Assembly: GCA_036571765.1 (NCBI GenBank)
Contig: BROE01000001.1
Location: forward strand, 9,695,518-9,759,517
Reading direction: 5' to 3'
DNA length: 64,000 bases
Source of the DNA: Plecoglossus altivelis
Taxonomy: Eukaryota; Chordata; Actinopteri; Osmeriformes; Plecoglossidae
The notes beneath the pieces are model-generated. The model was not told where the DNA came from and made no database searches. It worked only from the letters and a program-made list of their open reading frames with translations. The position numbers were made by a program, and so were the translations under genes. Position 1 is the stretch's first letter, and each line of letters begins with the position of its first letter. Shown here piece after piece: positions 14,462 through 25,908 of the stretch.

Positions 14462-17400
14462 GTATGTGTTACTGTCCATTACTACCGCATGTTACTTTAC
14501 GGTCTGTTTACACAGGGATGGATGTGTTATTGTTGTTGTGTTAACTTGAGTAATATTCAATAATGATTCATTGTAATTTTGACCGTGACAAAAATAAGAC
14601 AAACATTTGACGATTATTTTATTAATTACAATAATATATATTATTTCATTAAGGTTTTGTAAGGTTTTACGTTTGGTCAAGTGAAAGTCGTTGACATCGG
14701 GAGTGAAATATGTGTGAACACACAATTAATATTCTAGGTGATCCAGCTAAATGAAGTTGGTCGTTGCATATGTAGTAGCCACACGAGATTAAAAGGTAAT
14801 CTTATTGCTTTGGCCATGAGAACATGCAGCTTGGCAGACTGCTCTCCTACCACCAAAGTGAGATTACGTTGACGAGGATGAAATGCCCCTTGTATGGAGA
14901 AGAAATAGAGTGTGTGCTCACATACAGTCCTCCAACTCCATGCTTTTATCTCCCTGTATAGATCATAAGAATCTGCCATCATTCTGCTGTAGGAATATAA
15001 TAACATAACATGTTACATGTGACATGTGGGAATGATGTGTTCCATATGATAAAACCCAGTTTAATCCATGAGCAGTAGATCAACTCTTAACATGCAGCAT
15101 GAGTGGTTGCTGTACATATGATATCATCTACCAGTTCACTACCAGATCATTGTCTTGTCCATCGGCTGTCTTACCTGGCACATACAGTGATCTAAGGTGC
15201 CAATAATACGATTTAGATCAGGCAGATCTGGATCGTAGACTCTGATTCCAGGTCAGTTTGGGACTTGTGGAGAGGAGGGGTGACTCACCGCAAGTGTTGG
15301 TCATGTGGATGATCTGTTTTATCCACATTGGAGAGCCTGGGAGTTGCTTTAACACACTGTGTCAGCAGAGTTAGAAGAAGCTGGAGATGTACTCAGAATA
15401 CTTTAGATGTCACTCAGATTTTAGATGGTTGAGATGTACTGTAGCGCTGGAGAGTACAGGGAGATTGATGACCACAGTGTTTTAAGGGATTTGCGCCTGT
15501 GTACACAGATTGTATGTGAGTCGTGTACACAGTTATACATGTGATGTGTGCTTGAATGTGCGTGCATGTTTTTTTACCTTACAAACAATGCACATTGCTC
15601 GACAGCAAGACAAGGCACTTTCCCATTGGACAATCAATCATGCTAGAAACATTTAGCAAAAATGTTTTAAAATGTGATATAATGGAATTGTGTACATCAA
15701 TGGAATGTATTTTGAATGTGAATTGTTCAATGAATTCTTTTCAGATCAAAAATAATGATATAATAATGTCAAAGATCATTTTTGCTATGACCATGTCAAC
15801 AATAGGCTACACTTAAAATGTAACATTTTAAATTTTCCTCTAAAATGTTGTAGCCATCGCAGTTCTGCTTGCTTGGTTGTAACTCATGTGGTGGGAGAAT
15901 TTAGGGGTGATTTTCTAGGATAAGAAGAGGTTGAAAAATCACATATTTATGAAAGATATGTGTGGTGAGCAGAAGAGGGAACACTTATTTTCCATAATTT
16001 GTCAGTCAACGATCACAGACAGTATGCATGCACAAACATGCACATACACTGACGATCAAGTACACACACAGTTTGCTTTTCTTATAATGCACCCCTTGCA
16101 TCTCCTTTGGATATCACCTGCAAATGTTTTCCTAGTTCAAACATTATGTCGTATCGCAGGCATTTTACAAGGTTTCCATCTTGAAATATGAAATAATCGA
16201 AAAATGTTGAACAGTTGGCAGTATGCATCAGCCCCCTCGTATGAAGTCACACACATTAACATGTGCAACAGCAAGGATGAGGGGTGAGAAACATTCAAAG
16301 GCAATCATATATTCTATGATTTTAATCCCACTGAATATATCCATATCTGCCTAAAAAGAAAAGAAAAAAAAATAAGAAAGAAAAACCCATTCTGTAATTG
16401 AACATCGATTTGGGTTGAACTTCCAGGCCATCTTCCATGGTACTGCTGTCTGTTGCCTGGAGCTTTGGTGGCACTGTTGAGGGCCGCAAGGTTGCCAGTT
16501 AGGCCTCAGAGAACAAAGACATGGATACACAATCACCCTTCAATCCCAAAATGCACCCTAATCGCATCTCAGTCTGCACTATCAGTACACTGCACACTTG
16601 GACCCAGGGGTGATGAAGACGCAAGACAACAGAAACAGCACACAAGTGTCTGTGAGTGTATGTGTGCTTACATAGACGTGTGTAAACCTGATGCTAAAAA
16701 TAAACATGTTAGTTGAAGCAGATTTGGTGTGGGGGGGGGGGGAGGAGGGGGGGGGGGGGGCGTAGAAGTAAAGACGGATGATGGGATGAGGGGCGCTGGG
16801 GATGGACAAGTGGCTGTACACATTCATCATCCGTCTCTTGCCTGAACAGATGGAACCAGTGGCCCAGTAACCTGTGGTCTTCCACAGGGCAATGGAAACA
16901 ACACTTCATGGCTTACAATGTGTAGTTAGAACCAAATATATCCTAGGTGTGATGCTGTAACTTGGACAGTTTATTAGGTTCTGGTACCATGCTACAGCTT
17001 TCGTGGAAAAAAAATCTTGACTTTGAATCACTTCCTAAATCTTTAGGTATCTGTTTTATTCATGAAGTCCCTATGTTCTCCGTGATTTGGACTCTGCCGC
17101 TTCACTAATAAATGAGCCAGTGCTGCGGTAACCTCCCACCTAAGGCGTGGTGAGCTCCAGGAAGTCTAGAGAAGCACGTCTCTCTCAGCTCATATCCTCA
17201 AAATCCTGCTCTGTAACATCCTCCCTGTGAGCATCTGTCAAGGCTGGCTGGACAGACATAAGAAGTACATTTTGAGCTCAAATGGAAATTCAAAATGTGG
17301 CGAGTATGGATGTGGAAAAGGGGATTCTTGGTGATCCTGAAAGACTGATAAACTTGAAAATACAATGATTTCGCAACTCATTTTTCTGCATGGTGTAAAG

Positions 17401-17512
17401 TGGTATAACTAAATAGTATGTTTTTGTAAAATAGGCATATCTAAATATCTTTGTACTGGATAATTACTCTTACTCCTACTCTTATTACACTGTTGTTCTA
17501 ACTATCCGTCAG
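14462..17512. other. Non-coding stretch between candidate leader and start exon of gene A
   Basis: AT-rich sequence with no supported exon. A G-run block at about 16729-16760 has two long runs of G separated by AGGAG, on the edge of quadruplex-forming sequence. If the leader exon is real, this is gene A intron 1. Confidence 0.45.
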
Positions 17513-17964
17513 GTGAAGGAGGGGGAGGAGATGAGTGACTAAGAAGAGTCATCCAGTCCAGATCTTCATCTGGTCCAGATGCCAGCCACGTACTGGACGA
17601 TCTTCTGCCTCAGTTCCAATCTTTCCACACCTGCCCAGCTATTCAGATCAATCAGGCCTTTTGAAACTACAACCAACTGTCTTTTTAGGATCTCCAGCAA
17701 GCCCCATCTTCTGTCTACGACTCAGGACCGCTTTCATCTCACCGGGAGGTCCCAGATTCCCAGATATCTTGGATACACTCTGATGAGGGCTGTTCAACAG
17801 AATAAACACAGGATCTTACAGGACGAGCCTTATCCCTTGGGGGCCTGCTTGTTCCCATTGGCAGACTGATCTGAGAAACAGCTCCTGCGCTCAATCCGTT
17901 CAGGGTTCTCCTGGAGTTCAATACAGAACCATCCATCCAACCGCTGTACCGACCCTCCTCCCCA
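17513..17964 (+). other. Candidate 5' UTR part of the gene A start-codon exon
   Basis: A pyrimidine-rich run (TTGTTCTAACTATCCGTCAG) ending at 17512 could be the acceptor for a leader exon. The stretch between it and ATG 17965 has stop codons in the coding frame, so it would be untranslated. A second possible acceptor is CTGTCTTTTTAG ending at 17688. Confidence 0.35.
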
Positions 17965-18231
17965 ATGCTCACGAGGAGTCGCCTCCTGCTGCTCTTCTGC
18001 TTTGTCCTTGACCAGGGAGTCCTGCCCTCCCTCCAGTCCCAGAGCAGAGTGGGTGGGGACCATCTGGGACAAGCCGCACTCAAACACAGAGGTGGGGCTG
18101 GACTTAGAGGTAGGGCAGGATGGAGGATGCAGAAGGGTTCGGGGGCTCAGAGGGTGAAGAGAGGCTGGGTGTGGAACCAATTCTTTGTCCTGGAGGAATA
18201 CATGGGCTCTGAACCACAGTACATTGGCAAG
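17965..18231 (+). CDS. Gene A coding exon 1: signal peptide, propeptide, start of EC1
   Basis: The exon encodes 89 residues from ATG 17965. A hydrophobic stretch (RLLLLFCFVL) serves as signal peptide. A basic, glycine-rich propeptide follows, ending in RVKR at residues 63-66, a furin-type site. The mature chain begins GWVWNQFFVLEE, with the two tryptophans that swap between type II cadherin partners. The donor is GGCAAG/GTAAGA, phase 0. The start was chosen because it is the first ATG giving a signal peptide in frame with the conserved mature start. Confidence 0.9.
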
Positions 18232-19031
18232 GTAAGACGTTCTAAAAGAACATTCCAAAATGACATAGCTTTGGTTCGTACTTTAGTTTTGGATGGAAGA
18301 AGGGGCCACAACAAGCAGGAGTTATGGGTTGATCCAATAGCCATATACTTGCAGTTTCACAGTCAGAAAAGGTCAATGTAAACCAGTGTGAACAGACCAT
18401 TCTTGGGTTAGTTACTAAAGGAGTATGCATGAAAAAAGGTTGGTGTGGAGTCCATCCTTTCACAAAATGAGAACAACTTACTTTGACTTCTTCCTCAGTC
18501 TATTAATCACTGCTTAGGGTCAGACATCACCCTGAGGATGACTTCAAAGACTCTCTGCTTTGCATGAAGAGACTATCTGCCGTTTCAAAAGTGAATCTAA
18601 TCTGTGTCTTCAGTATTTAATTATTTTTTGAGAGAAGGCAATTGCCATGATCGTGGCATCGAAGGTAGAGTCTACCGAAGTATGACTCCTGACAGGGCAA
18701 CAAAACACATACATTCTACCATACATCCTAAATCTGATGCAACACTTGGCTGCTCCACAGGGTCCTAGCTGTGATCATTATTTCTGTTTCACTGCATCGC
18801 TGAGTGAGATCAGGAGAAAGTGTCAGAAAGCTCCAAATAAGGATTCACAAGGTCTTACTGTAAGGCTGGCAGGTCTATGTGACTGTTTCCCTGATGGTGC
18901 CAAGTCAATCACTGGTTGTGAGCCATACTCATGGCAGATGTCTGCCGTTGGCTGAGAGATGAGGCCAGCTCACCTCCCATACACACATTGACAGATACTT
19001 TGGCGGGGCAATGCTAATAGCCTGTGATTTC

Positions 19032-19062
<31 letters not shown>

Positions 19063-22019
19063 AAGGGAGCGAAGCCGTGGCAGAAAGAGAGAAAGAGGGA
19101 GAGAAAGAGAAAGGAAAAGTGGAAATAAAAAGAGAAAAGTAGACCAAAGAGAGAAGAAGGAGAAAAATGGGAGATCTTTTTCAAAAGAGGACAGGTGCCA
19201 GGATGGAACCTTGCCCGCAGAGAAGCTACTGATTAATCTGCTGTTGCTAATGCTGGGAGTGTGAAGGGTCAGACCTTGATTACCACTTGGTGGACAGTTG
19301 GGGGGTGGGTGGGGTGGGTGGGGGTTTGGAAAAGCCAACAGAGAGAGAAATCTGGCACCAAGGACTTTGACCTAAGGCCATGGAATGCCTCTCAAAGCGA
19401 AAAGACTGTTAGCTTGCAAGCTAGCTGGTCTACAGCAAGCTCGGCCATTAGCTGCTGTAGTAGTATCAATCGTGGCATAGTGGTATCAATAGCAACTGGA
19501 AGCATAAGGACATTGTTCTAGGTTATTTATTTAGATTCAAACTTCATTTACTTTATTATCAGTTATGTTATTACAGTTTCAACCTTTGGTGCAGTCAACT
19601 TATATTCATTACTGATGATTGATAACTGCTCAGCTCACTTCTCTTTAGGATCAGGTTAAAACCCCATGAGAAACTGTACGATTTTGCACTATATAAACTG
19701 CTTGCACAGTTCAGAGTAGCCTAAATGTGATGAAAACCTTCAATAAAATGTACTACCGTCGACTCTTGAAATAACCAAACCATTGAAATGTTAGAGGACA
19801 GCAGAGAACAGAACAAAAGCCCGACATCTCAATGAATTGGATCCGACTTCTTTGAAGCCAACCACGTTTTTTCTTCCATGACCTTGCACACCTTAACAAC
19901 AACATTTTGAGACGAAACAGTCACTGCACCATGACTCAGTAGCCACACATAAATGCTCTATTTGGCCTGCACCATGAATTATTAATTTGAAAAATGTACT
20001 GCCAGAGGAAAGATGGACAGCTGTGAGATTCACACAGCAACAATCTAGCTCTGCTTACCCACCACAAGAAAAGTCACTCAGCATCTGTGCAGAGTAGCCA
20101 TGTCCAATAATAGTCACTACTATTCCCCGGTCAAACACTGTCTCTACTACATTCTGGATTCACACAAACAATAATTGGCTAGAATGTCATTTCCAGCCGT
20201 TAACTGAGAATGTTCACTTTGACAGGATGGACTCCAAAGACAGCAGGCCAGGGCAGAGTGGAATAGCACAAGAATGACTTCATTTTGCCTGAGAAATTGA
20301 AGCCCAGCTCTTGCATTATCATATCTGAGTCAGGAAGGATGGTGTGAACTTTACATTGTCTCCGCACACCGTCCACTGCGAACGTTGCCAATAGTACTAC
20401 TGTACCTGTCGTCATTTGTTTCAATCAGGCCAGGAAGAAAGCACACTTTTCATGCCCTTTAGAGAGAATGTATCATCATGCTGGCCCCATTATCTATGCC
20501 TATGACCTTTACAGACACATCTGTGTGTCCTGGGGAACAAGTCTGCATGACATGATGCCAGATTATCCTTCTACGATTATTTAATTTATTCCCCCAATTG
20601 ACAGTTCTCAGGTCATAAGGAATTTTCTCGTTTCTCTCACTGTCTTTCACACACATACAGTATGCACGTAGCTTAAACATAACCTCTGATGCGCTCCTAT
20701 TGTCAGATGGTTAGCATGTGAGGTGAATGACCTTTCAAACAATCTCAGAGGCAATATAAGATGTTATACATTATATTTCCCTATCCAATTGCATTAAATC
20801 ACATTTTTATTCACCGGCATTTTACTGTAGATAAATAAACCATTAATCTCCTAAAAAGGTTTTTTATGGTATCAGTCTATGATGTTATCTGTGCTGCAGC
20901 TGGTTTATGTTGTGGTTAATGGATTACCAGGAAGTTAATACCCGACCCCTGCCACCCATCCTAAGTAATGAAACTCTCTATGCAATGGCCAAAGAGAGTT
21001 GATATTGTCATTCCCTTCTTAATTAACTGTGTGGTGCAGGGTCCGCTGGGGTCAAATGTGTTCCCAGTGACTCTGGAAAAAGGTTTTAATTCCCAACACG
21101 TTTACAAGAACAACAGTGTCACTAGAAAAAATCCAACCCATAATGGCAAACTAACAAAAACCTTTTGGTATCAATTCTCTTGTTTATAAATATTGGAAAG
21201 GTGTGTAATCAACCTTTAGGCTGTTTTCTTTTGCCAAAATAGGACTGAATCTGTCTTATATGCTTCCACTTAACAGGGGTCATGTACAGGGAACTAAAAT
21301 GATGTAATTAAACCTCAAATCTCTGTCCAGCTCAGTAGAAGCTTCATGATCTCAGTCAGATTATGTGTATGTTACGGTAAATTCAGCTAAAAGAGTATTA
21401 TTCACTGTGAATCTACTGCAATAGACAAGGACATGGTTGGATGGCGTCTAGATTTGAATTGACCATTAACAAGCAAACTATGCTCAATTTATTGCGTTAC
21501 AGACATATAATATACAGACGTATATTTTTTATTACTAGTCAGCGTATCGTTATATAACTAAGATTTGCAAACGCTGCCCTGTGACAAAGCTGTGAAGCTT
21601 TATTATGTTACATAACAGTGGCAGAACAAACTACCTGCATATTATCATTCAAATGTTCACTGCATTAATGGCTCCGGCTACATAACTAAACCTTTTAATA
21701 AAAATAATATAGCAGTGTTTTTGTTTTGATCCACTGCCTGTGCTAACCAGACGAAACTCTGTTACATACATTTTGATTTTGCTTTATTGTGTAGCAGTTA
21801 ATGGTTGTCAGTAATTTTCCCACTTTAATTGGGAAGATAGCATCTGGTTATGACATACGCCACAGACGGGTTAGGGTCATAAAAATGGTCATTGTGAACC
21901 AGTGATGCCTGGGTTTAAGGGTAAACGCTGCTTACCAGTCATTTCTGGATATCCATGTACTCGTGACATATGGTTGTTTTGACTGACCCACTACAGAACA
22001 ACCCTGTGTTCCTCCTCAG
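18232..22019 (+). other. Gene A intron 1 (coding numbering), 3.8 kb
   Basis: Runs from GTAAGA to CCTCCTCAG. A GA-rich tract lies at about 19030-19140, then a GGGTGGG-rich segment at 19300-19325. No further exon is needed by the reading frame and none is seen. Confidence 0.8.
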
Positions 22020-22201
22020 CTCCACACGGACATGGACAGGGGTGACAGCGAGGTGAAGTACACCCTGTCAGGAGAGGGAGCTGGCTCCATCTTCACCATC
22101 GACCAGATCACAGGAGACATCCATGCTCTGGTGGGTCTGGACCGGGAGGAGAAGTCCTACTATACCCTCCGAGCCCAGGCTGTGGATCTGCTCTCTGGCA
22201 G
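22020..22201 (+). CDS. Gene A coding exon 2a: EC1, first part
   Basis: The acceptor is CCTCCTCAG and the peptide starts LHTDMDRGDSEVKYTLSGEG, the standard type II EC1 core. IHALVGLDREEKSYYTLRAQ holds the LDRE calcium motif. The exon ends CTGGCAG/GTCAGA in phase 2. At 182 nt it is the first part of what gene B carries as one 295-nt exon: 182 plus 113 equals 295. Confidence 0.9.
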
Positions 22202-22372
22202 GTCAGATCAGAATCTGGCTATCCAGAACTTACAAACCAGCACCCCTCTTATAAAGCCCTGCGTGTGACATTAGTTGTTTTTCAAGAGTGAAAGTGAGGG
22301 TTTATTGATAAATTCATGGGTGGCTGAGACACCAAGATATGACAGTTTGATTAATCGTTTCATTAATTGCAG
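22202..22372 (+). other. Gene A extra intron inside the EC1 exon (171 bp)
   Basis: The sequence runs GTCAGA...TTAATTGCAG and splits an arginine codon (AG/A). It contains in-frame stop codons, so it must be spliced out for the protein to be made. Gene B has no intron here: its codons for TNRSLEPESEF run straight through. See the finding on intron gain. Confidence 0.8.
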
Positions 22373-22485
22373 ACCATTGGAGCCAGAGTCAGAGTTTATT
22401 ATCAAGGTCCAGGACATTAACGACAGTGAGCCTCGGTTCCTTGAGGGCCCTTATACAGCCAGCGTCCCTGAGATGTCTCCTGCAG
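22373..22485 (+). CDS. Gene A coding exon 2b: end of EC1 and EC1-EC2 linker
   Basis: The peptide is PLEPESEFIIKVQDINDSEPRF and onward to VPEMSPA. It completes EC1 and the linker to EC2. The usual DxNDN calcium motif reads DINDS here, with Asn replaced by Ser. The donor GCAG/GTAAAA leaves phase 1, matching the following exon. Confidence 0.88.
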
Positions 22486-22513
22486 GTAAAACATCCGCCA
22501 ACAAAACACTTTA

Positions 22514-23305
22514 GACAGGTACCAGTATACCTTCACTATATCCAGGAGGTGAGACAGGTACCAGTATACCTTCACTATATCCTGGAGGTGAGACAGGTAC
22601 CAGTTTACCTTAACTATATCCTGGAGGTGAGACAGGTACCAGTATACCTTCACTATATCCTGGAGGTGAGACAGGTACCAGTTTACCTTAACTCTATCCT
22701 GGAGGTGAGACAGGTACCAGGTTACTTAACGCTATCCTGGAGTGCAGACAAGGTACCAGTATTACCTTCACTATATACATCCGCCAACAAAACCCATTAG
22801 AACAGTCATCCAGATATACCTTCTGCACTGTTATTAGTCCGAGTGTGAGAACAGCTTACCAGTAACCTGCACTAATATCCTGAGGTGACAGGTACCAGTT
22901 TACCTAACTATTATCCTGAGTGAGACAGTACCAGTAACCTTCACTAATATCCTGAGAGTAAAACAATACCAGTAACCTTAAACTATATCCTGATAACATG
23001 TACCAGTTACCTATAACTCATCCTGCAGAGACAGTACCAGTATACCTTGACTATATCCTGGATGAACAGTTACCAGTAAACCTTACTATACCTGGACTGA
23101 CATGGTTACCCCAGTTTACCAACTCAGATCCTGGAGTGACAGTACCAGTATACCTTCACTATATCCGGATGTAGACATACCAGTATACCTTCACTATAGA
23201 CAGGTACCAGTTACCCACTATATCTGGAGAGAACACGTACCAGTTACCCTCACTATATCCTGGAGGGAACCCAAACCAGTATACCTTCACTATATCCTGG
23301 AGGTA
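22514..23305 (+). repeat. 39-bp minisatellite in gene A intron after EC1
   Basis: The unit is GACAGGTACCAGTATACCTT plus CACTATATCCTGGAGGTGA, 39 bp. About five clean copies run 22514-22740, then many copies with frequent one-base gains and losses to about 23305. The segment ACATCCGCCAACAAAAC next to the exon donor (22491) recurs at about 22776. Each unit contains donor-like GGTGAG and GGTACC words. The array lies inside intron 22486-23853. Confidence 0.9.
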
Positions 23306-23853
23306 ATGGTGTGGGTTGTGGTTCAATAAGACAGTGGGTAGACAGATCAGGTCTGTAAACCTTTTTTTCCAAACAGGTTTTCTGAGGTTAATAATCTCAG
23401 GATGTGAGAGCAGAACAAACAGTTGCTTCCAGATATTGATCACACCTTCTCATCTTGCCAGCTAACTGCTTCTTATCTAGACACATTATCAAGTCTTGCA
23501 GCATGTCCTGACATTCTGAATGTGAGGTTATCCCAGTTGGTGTGCTCCTCACTGCAGCAGACTGGGTTTTGACGTGCATTTTGGGCTGGCCCATCTGCTG
23601 GTTGATTACTTGGAGTTTATTTAACTGTTAGGTCTGAATCCGCTAATCTCTTAATACTCCTCCAGGACCTAGAATGAACAGAGAGACTTCTGTCCTTGTT
23701 TTTCTCACAAACTATCCAAACGTCACTGTAGGGGCGCTATTGTGATTCAGGCATTTATATACACATTTATGTAAACATTTTGAACTTAATTACTAACGTT
23801 TTCAATGCTCCAAATAGTTTAACTGTTATGTTTGCTGTGTGTGTATGTTGCAG
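23306..23853 (+). other. Remainder of gene A intron before EC2
   Basis: Ordinary non-coding sequence with no repeat apparent. The acceptor region ends GTGTATGTTGCAG. Confidence 0.7.
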
Positions 23854-23973
23854 GAACTTATGTAACCCAGGTGACAGCCACAGATGCAGATGACCCCACC
23901 TATGGAAACAGTGCTAAAATAGTCTACAGCATCCTGCAGGGACAGCCTTATTTCTCTGTGGACACTAAGACTG
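23854..23973 (+). CDS. Gene A coding exon 3: EC2, first part (120 nt)
   Basis: The acceptor is TGTATGTTGCAG. The peptide GTYVTQVTATDADDPTYGNS and onward carries the invariant DADDPTYGNSAK calcium motif and ends in TKTG. The 120-nt length is standard for the family. From 23867 through the donor, this exon matches the gene B exon (53068-53177) at all but one base, whereas the first 13 nt and the flanking introns differ. Confidence 0.93.
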
Positions 23974-24722
23974 GTGTGTTTACTCCAATCTCACTGGAAT
24001 TTCCTCAAGTTCAAGAATACATACATTTCCCAAACAACATCAAAGTTAATCGTTATTGCTGAAGAAAGTCCTAAGTGATCATTTGTCTGGAATTTTGGGG
24101 GGGGTCAGTAAGTGATTGGTTGCAGGGTTTACTAAATGGTTTGAAAGCTTGTCTTTCTCCCCTCCTTGCCACTGGCAATGTACGACCTGCTGATATCTTG
24201 CATACTCAGTCCTGATCAAACGCTATCCGCACAGGGAGAGGCAACTTTGGGCCTGATTAGTCTTTAGCTCCAAGTCAAAGGTCTTCCTTTTATGACATCC
24301 TACACAGATGTGTAATGCGGGGCTTAATGAATTCGGGGATCTGAACGCACCTATCCTCCTATCCCCTGGAGCAACATCAAAGAGAAAGCATTCTCTAGTA
24401 AAGTCACCACTCATCGTTTTTCTATCTTTTCTTTCTTCTCCTCCACCCTCTCTCTCTCGCGCGCGCGCTCTCTCACACTTTCTCTAATCACCACCCACTA
24501 TATTGCTCTCCTTCTCCCTCTCTCTCTCTCTCTTTCTCTCACACACACACACATACTCTCTCTGTTTCTCATTCTCTTTCTCTCTCTGGGCACTTATTCT
24601 AATCCCTGTTCTCTCTCCCTCTCTCTCTCAAACTTTTTCTCACCATCAACTCTCTCCCTCCCTCTCCTCCCCATGCCCTCCTCCCCTCCACCTCCTCCTT
24701 TTACTCCCTGCCTCTCCTCCAG
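23974..24722 (+). other. Gene A intron within EC2, CT-rich 3' half
   Basis: The 3' 300 bp are dominated by CT repeats, including a CGCGCGCGC run at about 24459 and a short ACACAC run at 24541. This serves as an extended polypyrimidine tract ahead of the acceptor CTCCTCCAG. Confidence 0.75.
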
Positions 24723-24890
24723 GAGTGATCAGGACTGCCCTTCCCAACATGGACAGGGAGGTGAGGGAGGTGTACCAAGTGTTGCTCCAGGCCAAAGACA
24801 TGGGCGGGCAGCTGGGGGGGCTGGCTGGGACCACCACCATCAACATCACCCTCAGCGACGTCAATGACAACCCGCCCAGGTTTTCGAAAA
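24723..24890 (+). CDS. Gene A coding exon 4: EC2 second part, EC2-EC3 linker (168 nt)
   Basis: It encodes GVIRTALPNMDREVREVYQV, then the DMGGQLGGLAGTT loop and DVNDNPPRF, all typical EC2 features. A long CT-rich tract precedes the acceptor. The donor is AAAA/GTGCGA, phase 1. The 168-nt length matches gene B exactly. Confidence 0.93.
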
Positions 24891-25720
24891 GTGCGACACG
24901 TTCTTTTAAATGACTTCACTGTACTGTTACTCCAACTGCTGCTTGTGAGAGCAGGGATGTGGCTAAATGAACTGGACAAAAGGTGTTGTAAAAAAAAAGG
25001 TTTAATGCTCTTTTACTGTGACATCATACTCTTTTACATGTGTTTCTTTTTCAAAAACATACTCTACCTAAAGGAGAATATTAAATCAGAGTCTTGTTCT
25101 AGTCCAGTGGTTTGCTCAATCTGTAGTCAACAAAGCAGGACACAGTTCTCTGTGTGAATCCTCTGGTGTTTTTATAATAGTGTTCCCACAAAAGAAGACA
25201 GCGACATCTTTGATCTCTGTCTCATCACTAGTAATGGATTGTTTCTGTGGAGGAGAGGGAAGTGAAGTGAGCCTTGATCTTAACCTTGTCTTTTTAAATC
25301 ATCTATAATGAGGTTCAACATATTTCAAGGAAAACCAATATCAAATATTGCCAGTTTGGAGAAATTCATAATTGGGTTCCTAGGGGCGCACGATTAAAGA
25401 GATAGAACACTTTTAAATCCCAGTTTGTCTTTGTCAGATGTTTCAAACCTTACAGTAAAACGTACAAAAGTACAATTCAATTTTGTATCAATATCTGTGT
25501 TGAAATTACCTTGCCAGACTTTTTGCAAGCTTACATTCCAGGCACACAAATGTTCAAGGATTTTTACAGTAGAGATTTCAGTGATTGTTTGACTACTACA
25601 ATATCATACAAAGGAAAAGGTAAAGAAAAACATTGCGTGTTTTAGAGTAATGTAAGAGTAGGAAATCAGGGTTTGTCCACAAGAAAATGAAATGCCAATC
25701 TTTCTTGTATCACATTGCAG
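24891..25720 (+). other. Gene A intron between EC2 and EC3 exons
   Basis: AT-rich, no repeats or extra exons seen. Starts GTGCGA and ends CACATTGCAG. Confidence 0.75.
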
Positions 25721-25908
25721 GTATTTTTCATCTGCGCATCCCTGAGTCCTCCACCGTGGGTTCAGCGGTGGGGCGGATCCGAGCCCACGACCTGGACGCA
25801 GGAAGGAACGCCTTGGTGGAATATTCGATCGTGCCTGGAGACGAGGAAAACATGTTTGATATCACGTCCAACGAACACAGTCAGGACGGAATTATAGTCC
25901 TCAAGAAG
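25721..25908 (+). CDS. Gene A coding exon 5: EC3, first part (188 nt)
   Basis: The acceptor is CACATTGCAG. The peptide includes IPESSTVGSAVGRIRAHDLD, then NALVEYSI and EHSQDGIIVLKK. It ends in phase 0 at AAGAAG/GTGTGT. The calcium segment reads HDLDAGRNA, looser than the usual DxDxGxNG/A form but recognisable. Confidence 0.92.

Noticed and set aside
22202..22372. Retained coding insertion in EC1 (171 is divisible by three)
   Set aside because: The in-frame stop after KPCV (22266-22268) and consensus splice ends show it must be an intron.
22426..22800. 124-residue frame with a 13-residue period (RQVPVYLHYILEV type)
   Set aside because: The unit is 39 bp, so every frame without stops gives a periodic peptide. 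It lies in an intron and is interrupted by the true exon donor.
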